A stretch of DNA of 64,000 nt from Chelonoidis abingdonii (lineage: Eukaryota > Chordata > Testudines > Testudinidae). The position numbers were made by a program, and so were the translations under genes. The notes under the pieces were generated by a model, which ran no database searches, was not told where the DNA came from, and worked only from the letters and a program-made list of their open reading frames with translations. The stretch spans positions 6,593,300-6,657,299 of the forward strand of contig NC_133770.1 of the NCBI RefSeq assembly GCF_003597395.2, written 5' to 3'. Of the stretch, positions 11,600 through 21,880 are shown piece after piece; the stretch's first letter is position 1, and every line of letters begins with the position of its first letter.

Positions 11600-12720
11600 T
11601 AGCTGAGCCATTAGTGATAATCTTCAAAAACTCATGGAAGACAGGAGAGATTCCAGAGGACTGGAAAAGGGCAAATCTAGTGCCCATCTATGAAAAGGGA
11701 AATAAGGACAACCCAGGGAATTATAGACCAGTCAGCTTAACTTCAATATCCTGGAAAGAAAATGGAGCAAATAATCAAGCAATCAATTTGCAAACACCTA
11801 GAAGATAATAAGGTGATAGGTAACAGTCAACATGCATTTGTCAAGAGCAAATCATGTCAAACCAACCTGATAGCTTTCTTTGCCAGGTAACAAGCCTTGT
11901 GGATAGAGAGAAAGAAGTAGATATGGTCTATCTTGACTTTAGTAAAGCTTTTGATACTGTCTTGCATGACAGTCTCATAAGCAAACTAGGGAAATATAGC
12001 CTAGATGGAGCTACTATAAGGTGGGTGCAAAGCTGGTTAGAAAACCATTCCCAGAGAGCAGTTATCAGTGGTTCACAGTCAAGCTGGAAGGGCACATTGA
12101 GTCGGGTCCTGCAGGGATCACTTCTGGGTTCCGTTCTGTTCAATATCTTCATCAGTGATTTAGATAATGGCATAGAGAGGACACTTATAAAGTTTGTGGA
12201 TGATACCAAGCTGGGAGGGGTTGCAAGTGCTTTGGAGGATAGGATTAAAATTCAAAATGATCTGGACAAACTGGAGAACTGATCTGAAGTAAATTGGATG
12301 AAATTCAATAAGGACGAATGCAAAGTGTTCCACTTCGGAAGGAACAACAATTATGCACATACAAAATGGGAAACGACTGCCTAGGAAATAGTACTATGGA
12401 AAGGGATCTGGGGATCATAGTGGATCACAAGCGAAATATGAGTCACCAGTGTAACACTGCTGCAAAAAAAGCAAACCTCATTCTGGGCTGTATTAGCAGG
12501 ATTGTTGTAAGCAAGACACAAGAAGTCATTCTGCTGCTCTGCTCCAGCTAATTAGGCCTGAACTGGAGTATTGTCCAGTTCGGGTGCCACTTTCAGGAAA
12601 AGATGTGACAATTGGAGAAAGTCCAGAGAGAGCAACAAAAATGATTAAAGGTCTAGAAAACATGACCTATGAGGAAGATTGAAAAAAAATGGGTTTGTTT
12701 AGTTTGGAGAAGAAAAGAAG
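11600..12720 (+). pseudogene. CR1 ORF2 reverse transcriptase remnant
   Basis: Translation shows classic non-LTR RT blocks: the NPGNYRPVSLTS segment, then FSKAFDTVLHDSLISKLGKY, then VLQGSLLGSVLFNIFISDLD, then FVDDTKLGG, where the catalytic Y/FVDD motif is retained. Frame changes are needed around 11808-11854 (between NYRPVSLTSI and the next block), and a stop lies at about 12282. The apurinic-type endonuclease domain expected upstream in a full CR1 is missing because of 5' truncation. The copy cannot be active. Confidence 0.85.
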
Positions 12721-13204
12721 TGGGGAACAGATAGCAGTTTTCTAGTACTTAAAATGTTGTTACAGGAGGAGGAAAGAAAATTGTTATGTTAACCTCTGAG
12801 ATAGGACAGAAGCAACAGACTTAAATGCAGCAAGGGCAGTTTAGGTTTGACATTAGGAAAAACTTCCTAGCTGTAGGGTAGTTAAGCACTGGAACAAATT
12901 GCCTGGGAGGCTGTGGAGTCTCTGTCATTGGAGGGTTTTTAAAACAGGTTAGACAAACACTGTCATGAATGTCTAGGTGGTCTATTACATAATCCTGCCT
13001 TGAGTGCAGGGACTGGATTAGATGACTCTTAAGGTCCTTCCAGTCCTACACTTCTGATTCTGTGTGGTATCAACCACACAGTAACTAGCAGTCCAGCGCA
13101 GCGACTGAATGAACTAACCCGACACCCTTAAAAATGAGCCCTTCCTGGAGGCTCACGGTACTACTCACCCTGCCTTGGAAAGCAGAGTGAAGGTGGGTGC
13201 TCCT

Positions 13205-13985
13205 GGCCTGCCCAGAGACTGCATAGAAGTAGCCAATCATAAACTTTAAGTCATCTAGTCTGACCTCCTGCACACGCCGGCTACAGAATCTCACCACCCA
13301 CTCCTGTATCAAACCTGTGCTTGAGCCACTGAAGTCCTCAAATCATGGTTTAAAGACTTCAAGGTGCAGAGAATCCTCCAGCAAATGACCCGTGCCCCAT
13401 GCTGCAGAGGAGGTGAACCCCCCACCCGGCTTTCTGCCAATCTGTCCTGAAGGAAAATCTTTCCCAACCCCAAATATGGTGATCAGCTAAACCCTGAGCA
13501 TGTGGCAAGAGTCACCAGCAGACATCCAGGAAAGAATTCTCTGTAGTAACTCAGATCCACCTATCTAGTGTCCCAACACAGGCCATTGGGCATAAGTACC
13601 GCTAATAGCCAAAGATGAATTAATTGCCAAAATTAGGCTATCCCATTATACCATCCCCTCCATAAACTTATCAAGCTTAGTCTTGAAGCCAGATATGCCT
13701 TTTGCCCCACTGCTCCCCTTGGAAGGCTGTTCCAGAACTTCACTCCTCTGATGGTTAGAAACCTTCATCTAATTTCAAGTCTAAACTTCCTGTTAGCCAG
13801 TTTATATCCATTTGTTCTTGTGTCCATATTGGTACTGAGCTTAAATAATTCCTCTCCCTCCCTGGTATTTATTCCTCTGATATATTTGTAGAGAGCAATC
13901 AGATCTCCCCATAGCCTTCTTTTGGTTAGGCTAAACAAGTCAAGCTCTTTGAGTCTCCTTTCATATGACAGGTTCAAGCAGGCTC
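13205..13985 (-). mobile_element. CR1 LINE 3' portion
   Basis: On the minus strand the frame MNLSYERRLKELDLFSLTKR to LANRKFRLEIR (13977-13768) is the CR1 ORF2 C-terminal region. After it come 'LEQPSKGS'-like residues and the 3' untranslated region, ending near 13205 with 'ggaggtcagactagatgacttaaag'-type sequence. The copy is 5'-truncated at the RT C-terminus. Confidence 0.85.
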
Positions 13986-14579
13986 AGATCAAAGGAGCTG
14001 CAGGAGCTGAGCAGGTCAGTTCTTGACTGGGACCAGAGAAACAAGGAAGGATGCTTCTCACTGAGGGAGAGCCAGAGGATGAGTTTGGCTGTCATTTACA
14101 TTCAGTGAGGAGGAAGAAGATCAGAGCACTACAGCCCTGAGGTTAGGGTGAAGAGAATGGGCCTACATGGGAAAAGGCCTGGGGAATGGCAGCAGCATAT
14201 AAGACGTGGCTACTTTTTATGGGGACCTAGATACAGCTCAGGTTGGTAAATGAGCGAAGGGGGGGATTTAAAGGGGCCTGGGATGGGGCTGAAGACCATG
14301 GCGAGGGCAAACAGTTTTGTTGGGCTTTTGCTACCATGGAAGAGGTGTGTCCATTTTTGACTGTGTGGTTTGGCTGGAGGGCTGAGCCAGTTCAGACCTG
14401 CCTGGTGAGGTCGGTGGGGAAGCACATCTTGTATCACACCCAGCTGCTAGGAGGCACTCAGGAGCGGAGTGCCCTGTCATACACACGTACCAACTGAGAA
14501 GCATAAGCCAAGGTTTCCGTTCATTAATTTAGTGGGTATTAGATGTAAATAATAATTCTCAGCTCTTCATCAAGAGGCC
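13986..14579. other. Unannotated sequence
   Basis: I find no gene or clear repeat. An 84-codon open frame at about 14243-14497 has no recognisable motif and sits opposite another open frame, so it is likely chance. Confidence 0.35.
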
Positions 14580-14725
14580 TCTAAGTAGTTTATAAAGGAT
14601 CAGTGTCATTATCTGTATTTTACAGATAGGGAAGCTGAGGTATAGAGAGGTGAAGGCCACTGGCAAAGGTAGGACTAGAACCCAGATCTCCTGAGGCCAG
14701 GCCAGTGTCCCAGCCACTAGCCACT
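14580..14725 (-). repeat. MIR-like SINE, minus strand
   Basis: The plus strand reads 'tttacagatagggaagctgagg', 'agagaggtgaaggcc', 'actagaacccagatctcctgagg' and 'cccagccactagcc'. This is the reverse complement of the MIR core and tRNA-like head. Confidence 0.7.
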
Positions 14726-14949
14726 CTATATAGCTTTTCCCTTTATAGGGGTGTAAGTGCATCCTCTGTTAGGTCATCTGTGCACCTTGACTCTGTGGCT
14801 TCAGGTTCTCAGTTAGCAAGTCTCCACTACCTGTCGTTGGTGGTGTTGCTTTCCTGATCCCTTCCCACCACACACAGATTTCCCAGTGTATCTCCATGCT
14901 AACCTGCGACACCCTGTTGTAAGTGATTGAATCAAAATGTAAGAATGGC

Positions 14950-15180
14950 TACAATACTTACCGTTGTGCATTAGTTCTGCGACAACTCAGTGTGTTATGC
15001 ATCTAACACATCAGCAGGCTCTCTTGTATAATTAGCTAATTAATATGCATCACCCTCTTTATAAATCTGAATAAAAGTGTGTATTAAGATTTGGCAGTTA
15101 ATCCATCAGGTGGTGGATCACTGCAATTCTCTGTGTTTATAGCTGCAGCTGTTATCAAACGCTTAGCTCTGCAGTCTCTT
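14950..15180. other. Candidate conserved non-coding sequence
   Basis: A non-repetitive block with TAATTAGCTAATTAATATGC (15031 region), CAGGTGGTGGATCA and CAGCAGG-type motifs suggests clustered homeodomain and E-box-like sites. This is inference from motif density only. Confidence 0.25.
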
Positions 15181-15474
15181 ATCTCACTGTTGTTAAGTAA
15201 CACGTGTTCCAAACAAATTCAGTCCGTTTAGCAGGCTCATCACTGACTCTGTGGGATGTAAAATGCAGAAAATGAGAAAGTGGTAAAGACTGTGTCACAC
15301 GAAGGATAAACAAAACATAAGGAGAATAGCTTGTTAGTAGAGTGCCAGTCGTCCTGAAGGGGACTAAATCACTGGTCACTGACCCACTACTGAAAGGCAG
15401 CCACCTCTGGGGTGAGATGTAGTGACTGCCTAATAATGCCCAATGGTTGAGGGCAGAAAAGGTGGGGAGTTGAG

Positions 15475-15773
15475 CAGGAAAGACGCCAGAGTTTCTGGTG
15501 CCCTAGGCGCCGGGCCATTTTGCCACCCCTCGTGCGGGTCTCGCGGCCCCGGTGGAGCTGCCGCAGCCGTGCCTGAGGAGGGTTCGCTGGTCCCGCGGCT
15601 CCGGTAGACCTGCCGCAGGCACGGCTGCGGTACGTCCACTGGAGCCGCGGGACCAGCGGACCCTCCGCAGGCAAGGCTGCAGCAGGTCCGTCGGAGTCGC
15701 CTGCGCACCCCCGCCGATAATCCTGGCACCCTAGGCGAGTGCCTAAGTCGCCTAAATGGAAGCGCCGGCCCTG
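15475..15773. mobile_element. hAT MITE, GC-rich, 8-bp duplication
   Basis: The left end is CAGGAAAGACGCCAG and the reverse complement of the right end is CAGGGCCGGCGCTTCC. The flanks GAGTTGAG (15467-15474) and GGGTTGAG (15774-15781) match at 7 of 8 bases, the target-duplication size of hAT transposons. The interior is CpG-rich with repeated palindromic CCGCAGGCACGGCTGCGG-like blocks, also seen in the elements at 28253, 31266 and 39823. Long open frames crossing it are by-products of base composition. Confidence 0.85.
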
Positions 15774-15925
15774 GGGTTGAGGGTAGTATATTGTGTCTAA
15801 TTACAATTGCAGGGAGAATTGAGGTAATTACACAATTTACAATCTTAGCTGACATACAAGAATATTTAATAGATCTCTTGTTCCTCAAGCATATTGGGGC
15901 CAGTTCTAGCCAACGTTCAGCATGT

Positions 15926-17510
15926 AGATTCATAGATTTTTAAGGCCATCAGGGACCATTACAGTCATGTGGTCTGACCCCCTGCATAACACAGGCCAGA
16001 GAACCTCTCCCAGTGATTTCTGCAGCAAGCCCATAACTTCCGAGTGAGCTATCACATGTCTTTTAGGAAGACCATCCAGTCTTGATTTAAAGACTTCAAG
16101 TGACAGAGAATCAACCTTGTCCCTATGTAATTTGTTCCAATGGTTAATTACCTTCCCTGTTAAAAATTTGCACTCAATTGCTTGTCTAGCTTCAGCTTTC
16201 AGCCCTTAGGTGTCACTTTGCCTTTTCTGCTAGATCAAAGAGCCATCTGCTATGAGAAATCTCTTCCCTCTGCAGGTATTTATAGACTATGGTCAAATGA
16301 CCGCTTAATCTTGTCTTGGATAAACTAAATAGAGAGATCCTTAAGGCTCTCACTATTAGGCAGGTTTCCCTGACCTTGAATCTTTCTTGTAACTCTTTAC
16401 TGAACCCTCTCCAATTTTCACATCTTTTTTTGAATTGTGGGCACCAGACCTGGGCACAGTACTCCAGTAATGGTCTCATTAATGCTGTCTATAGAGGTAA
16501 TGCCACCTCACTACTCCGACGCGATATTCCCCTGCTTCTACATCCAAGCTTTGTGTTTGCCTTCTTAGCTACAGCATTATACTGGGAATGCATGTTCAAC
16601 TGATTATCTGCCATAACACCTAAGTCCTTTTCAGTGTTACTGCATTCCAGGCTACAGTCCTCCATCCTCTAAGGATGGGTTACAGTCTTGGTTTCTCGGT
16701 GTATGCCCTTGCATTTGGTTATATTAAAATGCATGTTGTTCAAATGAGCCCAGCTTTCCAAGTGATCCAGTTTGGTCTGCATAACTGACCTGTCCCCATA
16801 ATCCCACCAATGTTTGTGTTGTCTGCAAGTGTTATCAGTAGTGACTTTATATCTTCTTCCAGATCAGTGATAGGAATATTGAACGGCAGTGAGCCAAGAT
16901 TACTGCAGAGCTCCACTAGAAACATCCACCCATCAGGTCAGTTCTCCATTTTAAATGATATTTTGTGGCCTAAGAGACATGGTGGGTGAGGTAATATCTT
17001 TTTACTGGAGCAACTTCTGTTGGTGAGAGAGACGCTTACACAGAGCTCTTCTTCAGGTCAAGGCTGTTAGTTAACCAGTATTTAATCCATTTCATAGGGG
17101 CTGAATTGGCTTTATAAAGTGCTAATTTTTTTAACCCAAATGTCTAAGTATGTTATGTCAACAGTTACCTTTATTAATCAAATGTGATCTCTTAAAAAAA
17201 CAATATCGAGTTCATCTGATGACCTATTTTCCATGAAACCATGTGGATTGGTATTAGTTACACTACCTTCATTTTAAGTCTTTACTGATTGCACCCCATG
17301 TTAGCTTTTCCATTATCTTGTCCAGGATCAATGTTAGACCAACTGGCCCATAGTTACCAGGGTTGTCATGTTTGCCCTCTTAAAATATTTGTGCAACATT
17401 TACTCTTTTTCATTCCTCTGGAACTTCCCCAGTGTTCCCAGAGTTGTTGAGAATCAACATGAACGTTTCCCAGAGGTCCTTGGCCATTTCCTTCAGCTCC
17501 CCTGGCTGTA
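15926..17510 (-). mobile_element. CR1 LINE with RT region, interrupted
   Basis: The minus strand carries a CR1 running from RT sequence near 17510 down to a 3' end at about 15926 ('gattcatagatttttaaggcc' on plus). C-terminal translations such as MRPLLEYCAQVWCPQFKKRC (16479 leftwards) are typical CR1. About 90 bp at 16971-17060 are foreign, and CR1 sequence resumes on both sides. Many stops and frameshifts are present. Confidence 0.85.
16971..17060 (-). mobile_element. Penelope-like terminal fragment inside CR1
   Basis: On the minus strand it reads CCTGAAGAAGAGCTCTGTG then GTCTCTCTCACCAAC and CTCACCCACC. The same order occurs at the 3' end of the Penelope-like element near 48714 and at 53998. 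Relative to those copies, about 10 bases containing the GAAAGCTT core are missing, so the hammerhead-like fold is broken here. Confidence 0.7.
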
Positions 17511-17689
17511 AGTTGGTTCACGGAAGTGGTTTAAAGGCAGGAGGAAGCTCCCAAAGCAGGGGAGCAAAATTGAAATCCAAAGGGGCAGGCATAGCAGGCG
17601 CTCTATGTGTTTTAGAGACACGAAGCTCAACCAATGAGCGTGGGAAATATAGAGGCAGCTGAGATCAGAGTGTACAAACACACAGGTAG

Positions 17690-17870
17690 ACACAGTCCCT
17701 ACCTTGAAGAGCTTGCAATCTACATAGTCAAGACAGACAAAAGATAGTAGGGGAAGGAAAGACTCAGGAACATGCCCAAGGTCACCCAGGAGATCAGTGG
17801 CAGAGCCTGGTCTCCTGATTCCTAGTTTAGTGCTCTAGCCACTAGTGTTGCTGCCTTCCAGGCTATCCTG
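17690..17870 (-). repeat. MIR-like SINE, minus strand
   Basis: Phrases 'cttgaagagcttgcaatctac', 'catgcccaaggtcacccagg', 'gtggcagagcctgg' and 'gctctagccactag' match the reverse complement of a MIR/CORE-type SINE. Confidence 0.6.
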
Positions 17871-18129
17871 GCAGTTCCTGCTATGGGCTGAAAATAGCTT
17901 CTTGCCAACTGTACTAAATACTTCATACGAATAAGGGAATTTAGCCAATGAGCTATAGAGGGGTGTCTTCACACACTGGTTAGGTACTTACCCATACTTA
18001 GCAATCTTGGCCTTAGTCCCGGAAGCCAGGAGGGACAAATAAAGAATGCTGTGGCTGGCGATCAACAGCTGGGGTTTTATGACTACAATATAATAAGGTT
18101 TGAGGCAAGTGAAGCATTAGCACTAAATA

Positions 18130-18290
18130 TTGACGTATATTTTAAAAAGAGGCTTAGAAAGATCTGCGGTGGCTCCAATACAAGTTATGAACCTGATACA
18201 AAAATTACTAGGTAGGTTTTTATGGCTTGTGTTAGGCTAGATGATCACAGGGGTCCCTCCTAGCGTTAGAATTTATGAATGCATGAAGGT
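18130..18290 (+). mobile_element. CR1 LINE 3' tail
   Basis: The sequence 'ttatggcttgtgttaggctagatgatcacaggggtccctcctagcg' followed by 'tagaatttatgaatgcatga' matches the CR1 3' untranslated tail and its degenerate octamer end. It is short and diverged. Confidence 0.65.
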
Positions 18291-18847
18291 GATGTTCATT
18301 AGGAGAATCAATTTGTCAAAGAGAACAAAAATCTAGTGTGATGCTGGGAGAGAGAAAAGGTTTAGCAGAATGGGCACCATGCTGGGGGCTCAACGGTGTG
18401 ATCCTTGAGTCCCAGTTCTGGTACCCTATGCATGCTCTGCAAATATCCTGTTGAAATCAAAGGGTGAGTTAGGGTTGGACACTGTGGACCAATATGGATT
18501 GAAATGTTCCCCCTACTTCACTAGAAACAAGGTTATTTTTTAAAAACACTTTCTTTCAGTGTTGCAAACCCAAACACAACAGTTTTTGCTGGTGTGGGAC
18601 AACTTGGAAGTGAAATTGACTAGAAACCTACCTCTAGTTTCATTGTCCATGTGAAGGGGAATATAAAAAGATAATAAACTAGGTAAATGGTGAAAGCAAA
18701 ATCATATTAATAATATATATACATTTCTGATGCAATATTGCCAATTCCAAAAGAGAAAAATTGAGTCTGACACCAACAATCATGAGATTGGCTTAAAAAT
18801 TATGAGATATTAAAAGTTATATATGTGGGGTTCTTTCATTTGCCTTC

Positions 18848-19006
18848 TGAGTTTTGGAAGGGACCTCAGGAGGTCATCTAGTCCAAGCCCCTGCTCCAAG
18901 CAGGACCAATCCCCAGCTCAATCCCCAAATGGCCCCCTGAAGGATTGAATTCACAATCCTGGGTTTAGTGGGCCAATGCTCAAACCACAGAGCTATCCCT
19001 TCCCCA
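18848..19006 (-). repeat. Turtle polIII/SINE (tRNA-derived, CR1-type tail)
   Basis: On the minus strand the element starts near 19006 with a tRNA-like head: A-box-like TAGCTCTGTGGT, then a B-box-like GATTGTGAATTCAATCC. It continues into GACTAGATGACCTCC, the 3' tail shared with CR1 LINEs. Turtle polIII/SINEs are known to have this tRNA head and a CR1-type tail, which lets them use the LINE machinery. The copy looks nearly complete and is the best taxonomic marker in the window. Confidence 0.85.
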
Positions 19007-19164
19007 GTTTTACAGCTTTTTTTGTGACTGGAAAATCAAGAACATTTTCACAGGTTAAATATGATGTACTCACACAATCATGTGTTTTCAAGGGCTAGAG
19101 CTTTAAATAAACCTTACCAAGTGTCAACAGGCTTGTGATAAAAGCTCAGGAGTTGGCAATATTG

Positions 19165-19310
19165 CCTGTAATTTATCATTATTTGCATTGCAGTAGTGCC
19201 CAGGCAGGATCCATGTCCAATTGTGCTGTGTGCTGTACAAATGAATGAGGAGAGACAGACTCTTCCCAGAAGAGTGCACAATCTACTTAAAGACACAACT
19301 TGAGGAGTTA
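19165..19310 (-). repeat. MIR/CORE-like repeat fragment
   Basis: The stretch 'ttatttgcattgcagtagtgccc', 'caattgtgctgtgtgctgtac' and 'agagtgcacaatctact' recurs in diverged form near 24305 and, on the other strand, near 33850 and 30225. It belongs to an old dispersed amniote repeat. Confidence 0.5.
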
Positions 19311-19434
19311 GCATTGTAAGGATATGTGGACTGTTTTCTAAATCTGAATCAGGAAGCCAGGCAGGAGGGACTGTGGAATGTTTAACTTGAAGTTCTGCAT
19401 TGAAGAGAGAGAGAGTAGCTTTGGGGAGAACCCA

Positions 19435-19517
19435 AATGATGATGTGGAGGCCAAGACTATAACAGGGTTCAGAAAGGAACTAGATAAGTTCATGGAGGAT
19501 AGGTCCATCAATGGTTA
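19435..19517 (+). mobile_element. CR1 LINE 3' region, left part of interrupted copy
   Basis: It reads 'gatgtggaggccaagactataacagg' to 'ggataggtccatcaatggtta', colinear with the CR1 tail at 3895-3985. The CR1 stops abruptly at the CACTG end of a DNA transposon and resumes at 21067 with 'ttattagccag'. Confidence 0.85.
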
Positions 19518-21066
19518 CACTGGTCTACAATTTTTGAGAAGTCCTCTGCTTCAGAGATAAAATGTGGTATTTATTATGTATTTTGATGTGCTGGATTCAA
19601 ATATGACAATTAAAACAACTGATTGGCTACTGTTTCTAAGATATTTAAGTTTTTACATTTTATGTCTATGTATATTGTGTAGATAGTAGAGTTTTAATCA
19701 TAAATTGTAAACCTAGGTCTTTTCATGTGTTTATGGTTGCTTTACATGATAATATTTCACCTGTCCTGTTTATGTAACACTTTAAAAATCAGCAAAAGGG
19801 TTATATAAATAAAATTTATTATGAAACAAAAGGCAAAAAACTATTATGTACATAGTTTAGTCCTATTCAGTGTCTACTTGGCGCTTCTTGGCTTGTCTCT
19901 TGTATTCATTAAATGGAGCATCTCTTGTCACTGTCCAGCAATAGTCTGCAAGCATTGATGGGCTCCATTTGCCCTGATAGCGTTTCTCCATTGTTGCAAT
20001 GTCCTGGTGAAATCGCTCGCCGTGCTCGTCGCTCACTGCTCCGCAGTTCGGTGGAAAAAAATCTAGATGAGAGTGCAAAAAATGTATCTTTAGTGACATG
20101 TTGCAACCAAGGCTTTTGTATGCCTTGATGAGGTTTTCCACCAACAACCTGTAGTTGTCTGCCTTGTTGTTTCCGAGAAAATTTATTGCCACTAACTGGA
20201 AGGCTTTCCATGCCGTCTTTTCCTTGCCACGCAGTGCATGGTCAAATGCATCATCTCGAAGAAGTTCACGAATCTGAGGACCAACAAAGACACCTTCCTT
20301 TATCTTAGCTTCACTTAACCTTGGAAATTTTCCACGGAGGTACTTGAAAGCTGCTTGTGTTTTGTCAATGGCCTTGACAAAGTTCTTCATCAGACCCAGC
20401 TTGATGTGTAAGGGTGGTAACAAAATCTTCCTTGATTCAACAAGTGGTGGATGCTGAACACTTTTCCTCCCAGGCTCCAATGACTGTCAGAGTGGCCAAT
20501 CTTTCTTGACGTAGTGGGAATCTCTTGCACGACTATCCCATTCGCAGAGAAAACAGCAGTACTTTGTGTATCCAGTCTGCAGACCAAGCAAGAGAGCAAC
20601 AACCTTCAGATCGCCACAAAGCTGCCACTGATGTTGGTCATAGTTTATGCACCTCAAAAGTTGTTTCATGTTTCCTTCATATGGACTGCATGACCAACTG
20701 AAATTGATGGCAAAACATTGCCATTATGCAGCAAAACAGCTTTAAGACTCGTCTTCGATGAATCAATGAACAGTCTCCACTCATCTGGATCGTGAACGAT
20801 GTTGAGGGCTGCCATCACACCATCGATGTTGTTGCAGGCTACAAGATCACCTTCCATGAAGAAGAATGGGACAAGATCCTTTTGACTGTCATGGAACATG
20901 GAAACCCTAACATCACCTGCCAGGAGATTCCACTGCTGTAGTCTGGAGGCCAACAGCTAGACTAGAGCCAATCAAAAATTTTAAGCATCATTTTCGTTCT
21001 CAGTGACCCAGAATTAGTAAAGTTTGACTACATTTATTTCAGAAGCATTTTGGCTGTAGAGCAGTG
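19518..21066 (-). mobile_element. DNA transposon, CACTG termini, TTA duplication
   Basis: The left end is CACTGGTCTACA and the reverse complement of the right end is CACTGCTCTACA. The flanks are TTA at 19515-19517 and TTA at 21067-21069, and removing the 1549 bp plus one TTA restores a continuous CR1 tail. Ends of this kind with a 3-bp duplication are typical of the CACTA/Mirage/Chapaev (CMC) group; that assignment is inference. The interior carries one protein-coding region on the minus strand (20953-19863) that fills most of the element. The start of the protein is probably lost. Confidence 0.85.
19863..20953 (-). pseudogene. DDE-like transposase remnant of the CACTG transposon
   Basis: Three colinear segments make up about 360 residues. 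Segment 1 (20953-20666) contains EWRLFIDSSKTSLKAVLLHN, an RNase-H-like first strand with a candidate catalytic Asp. Segment 2 (20669-20487) contains LCGDLKVVALLLG, a candidate second Asp, then CCFLCEWDSRA with a CxxC pair. Segment 3 (20489-19863) contains LPPLHIKLGLMKNF and SDEHGERFHQDI, a candidate Glu. A frameshift separates 1 and 2 near 20668; a single in-frame TGA at 20487-20489 separates 2 and 3. I recall similar proteins as multi-copy 'uncharacterized' genes in arthropods and cnidarians. The transposase role is inferred from the flanking terminal repeats and motif order. Confidence 0.7.
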
Positions 21067-21270
21067 TTATTAGCCAGTATGAGCAGGGAGGGTGTCCCCA
21101 ACCTCTGTTTGCCAGAAGCTGGGAATGGGCGACAGGGGATGGATCACTTGATGATTCCCTGTTCTGTTCATTCTCTCAGGGGCACCTGGTACTGGCCACT
21201 GCTGGAAGACAGGATACTGGGCTAGATGGGCTATTGGTCCATTATTAAATATCTGTTCCCCTAGTACAAC
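21067..21270 (+). mobile_element. CR1 LINE 3' end, right part of interrupted copy
   Basis: The sequence from 'ttattagccagtatgagcagg' through 'agctgggaatgggcgacagg' to 'gatactgggctagatggg' continues the CR1 cut at 19517. A short foreign stretch separates 'attggtcc' from the final 'gttcttatgag'. Confidence 0.85.
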
Positions 21271-21322
21271 CGTTCTTATGAGACCACTGATTTTCTTCTG
21301 ATAAGTTCTTTGTTCAGTCTAA

Positions 21323-21604
21323 GAGAACGTCTACACTACCTGCTGGATCGGTGGGTAGTGATCAATCTATTGGGGATCTAATGTAGATGCGATAAAACCG
21401 ATCCCCGATCGCTCTGCCGTCGACTTCGGAACTCCACCACAGCGAGAGGTGGAAGTTCAGTTGATGGGGGAGCGGCAGCAGTCCACTCGCCGCCATCCTT
21501 ATGGCCAGGTAAATCGACCTAAGATACGCTGACTTCAGCTACACTATTCACACAGCTGAAGTTGCGTATCTTAGGTTGACTTCCCCCACAGTGTAGACTT
21601 AGCC
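21323..21604. mobile_element. Harbinger-type MITE, TAA duplication
   Basis: The left end is GAGAACGTCTACACTACC and the reverse complement of the right end is GGCTAAGTCTACACTGTG, flanked by TAA at 21320-21322 and 21605-21607. The interior contains a strong inverted repeat (acttcagctac / gtagctgaagt type) and 'aaatcgacctaagatacg'. The same family occurs at 59736-60029 and as a fragment at 62165-62347. Confidence 0.85.
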
Positions 21605-21689
21605 TAAGAAGAAAATGACACTATGTCTGTGATGTTTTCTCAGCGAGGGTGAATAACAATGGCAGAGAAGATGTAGCAGCACAGACCTG

Positions 21690-21880
21690 GGCTCAGGTCA
21701 ACAACCCGAGTACGTATGCAGGGTTCCCAGCAGAATTGTATTGCGATGGCTAGCCCATGCTGAAGCATGTACAGCCATGTCTTCACAGCTATTGTTACCC
21801 GTGTTAGCTAGCATAAAGCTCCACATGCCAGTGCTGCAATTACAGCTTCGTTTGTGGTGCAGACGAACCCATTAACTCGT
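21690..21880. mobile_element. Decayed MITE-like sequence
   Basis: Phrases such as 'agcccatgctgaagcatgtacagccatgtcttcacagctattg' and 'ccgtgttagctagc' resemble the interior of the MITEs near 37505 and 58330. Ends are not defined. Confidence 0.3.

Larger units (their letters stand above)
11290..13068 (+). mobile_element. CR1 LINE, 5'-truncated, with ORF2 remnant
   Basis: This is the longest CR1 copy on the plus strand. It runs from the reverse-transcriptase region (ELTE upstream of the internal MITE, EIAEPLVIIFKNSWKTGEIP after it) through the C-terminal region to a 3' end at 'ggtccttccagtcctacac' followed by a short TTCTGATTCTG tail. CR1 retrotransposes by target-primed reverse transcription and usually leaves 5'-truncated copies like this one. 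The ORF is interrupted by frameshifts and stops, and a Harbinger-type MITE lies inside. Confidence 0.9.

Noticed and set aside
15430..15933. 167-codon minus-strand open frame
   Set aside because: It crosses the CpG-rich hAT MITE and its flanks; a proline/arginine-rich product of composition.
18848..19006. Functional tRNA gene
   Set aside because: It has tRNA-like boxes but the sequence continues into a CR1-type tail and the cloverleaf is degraded.
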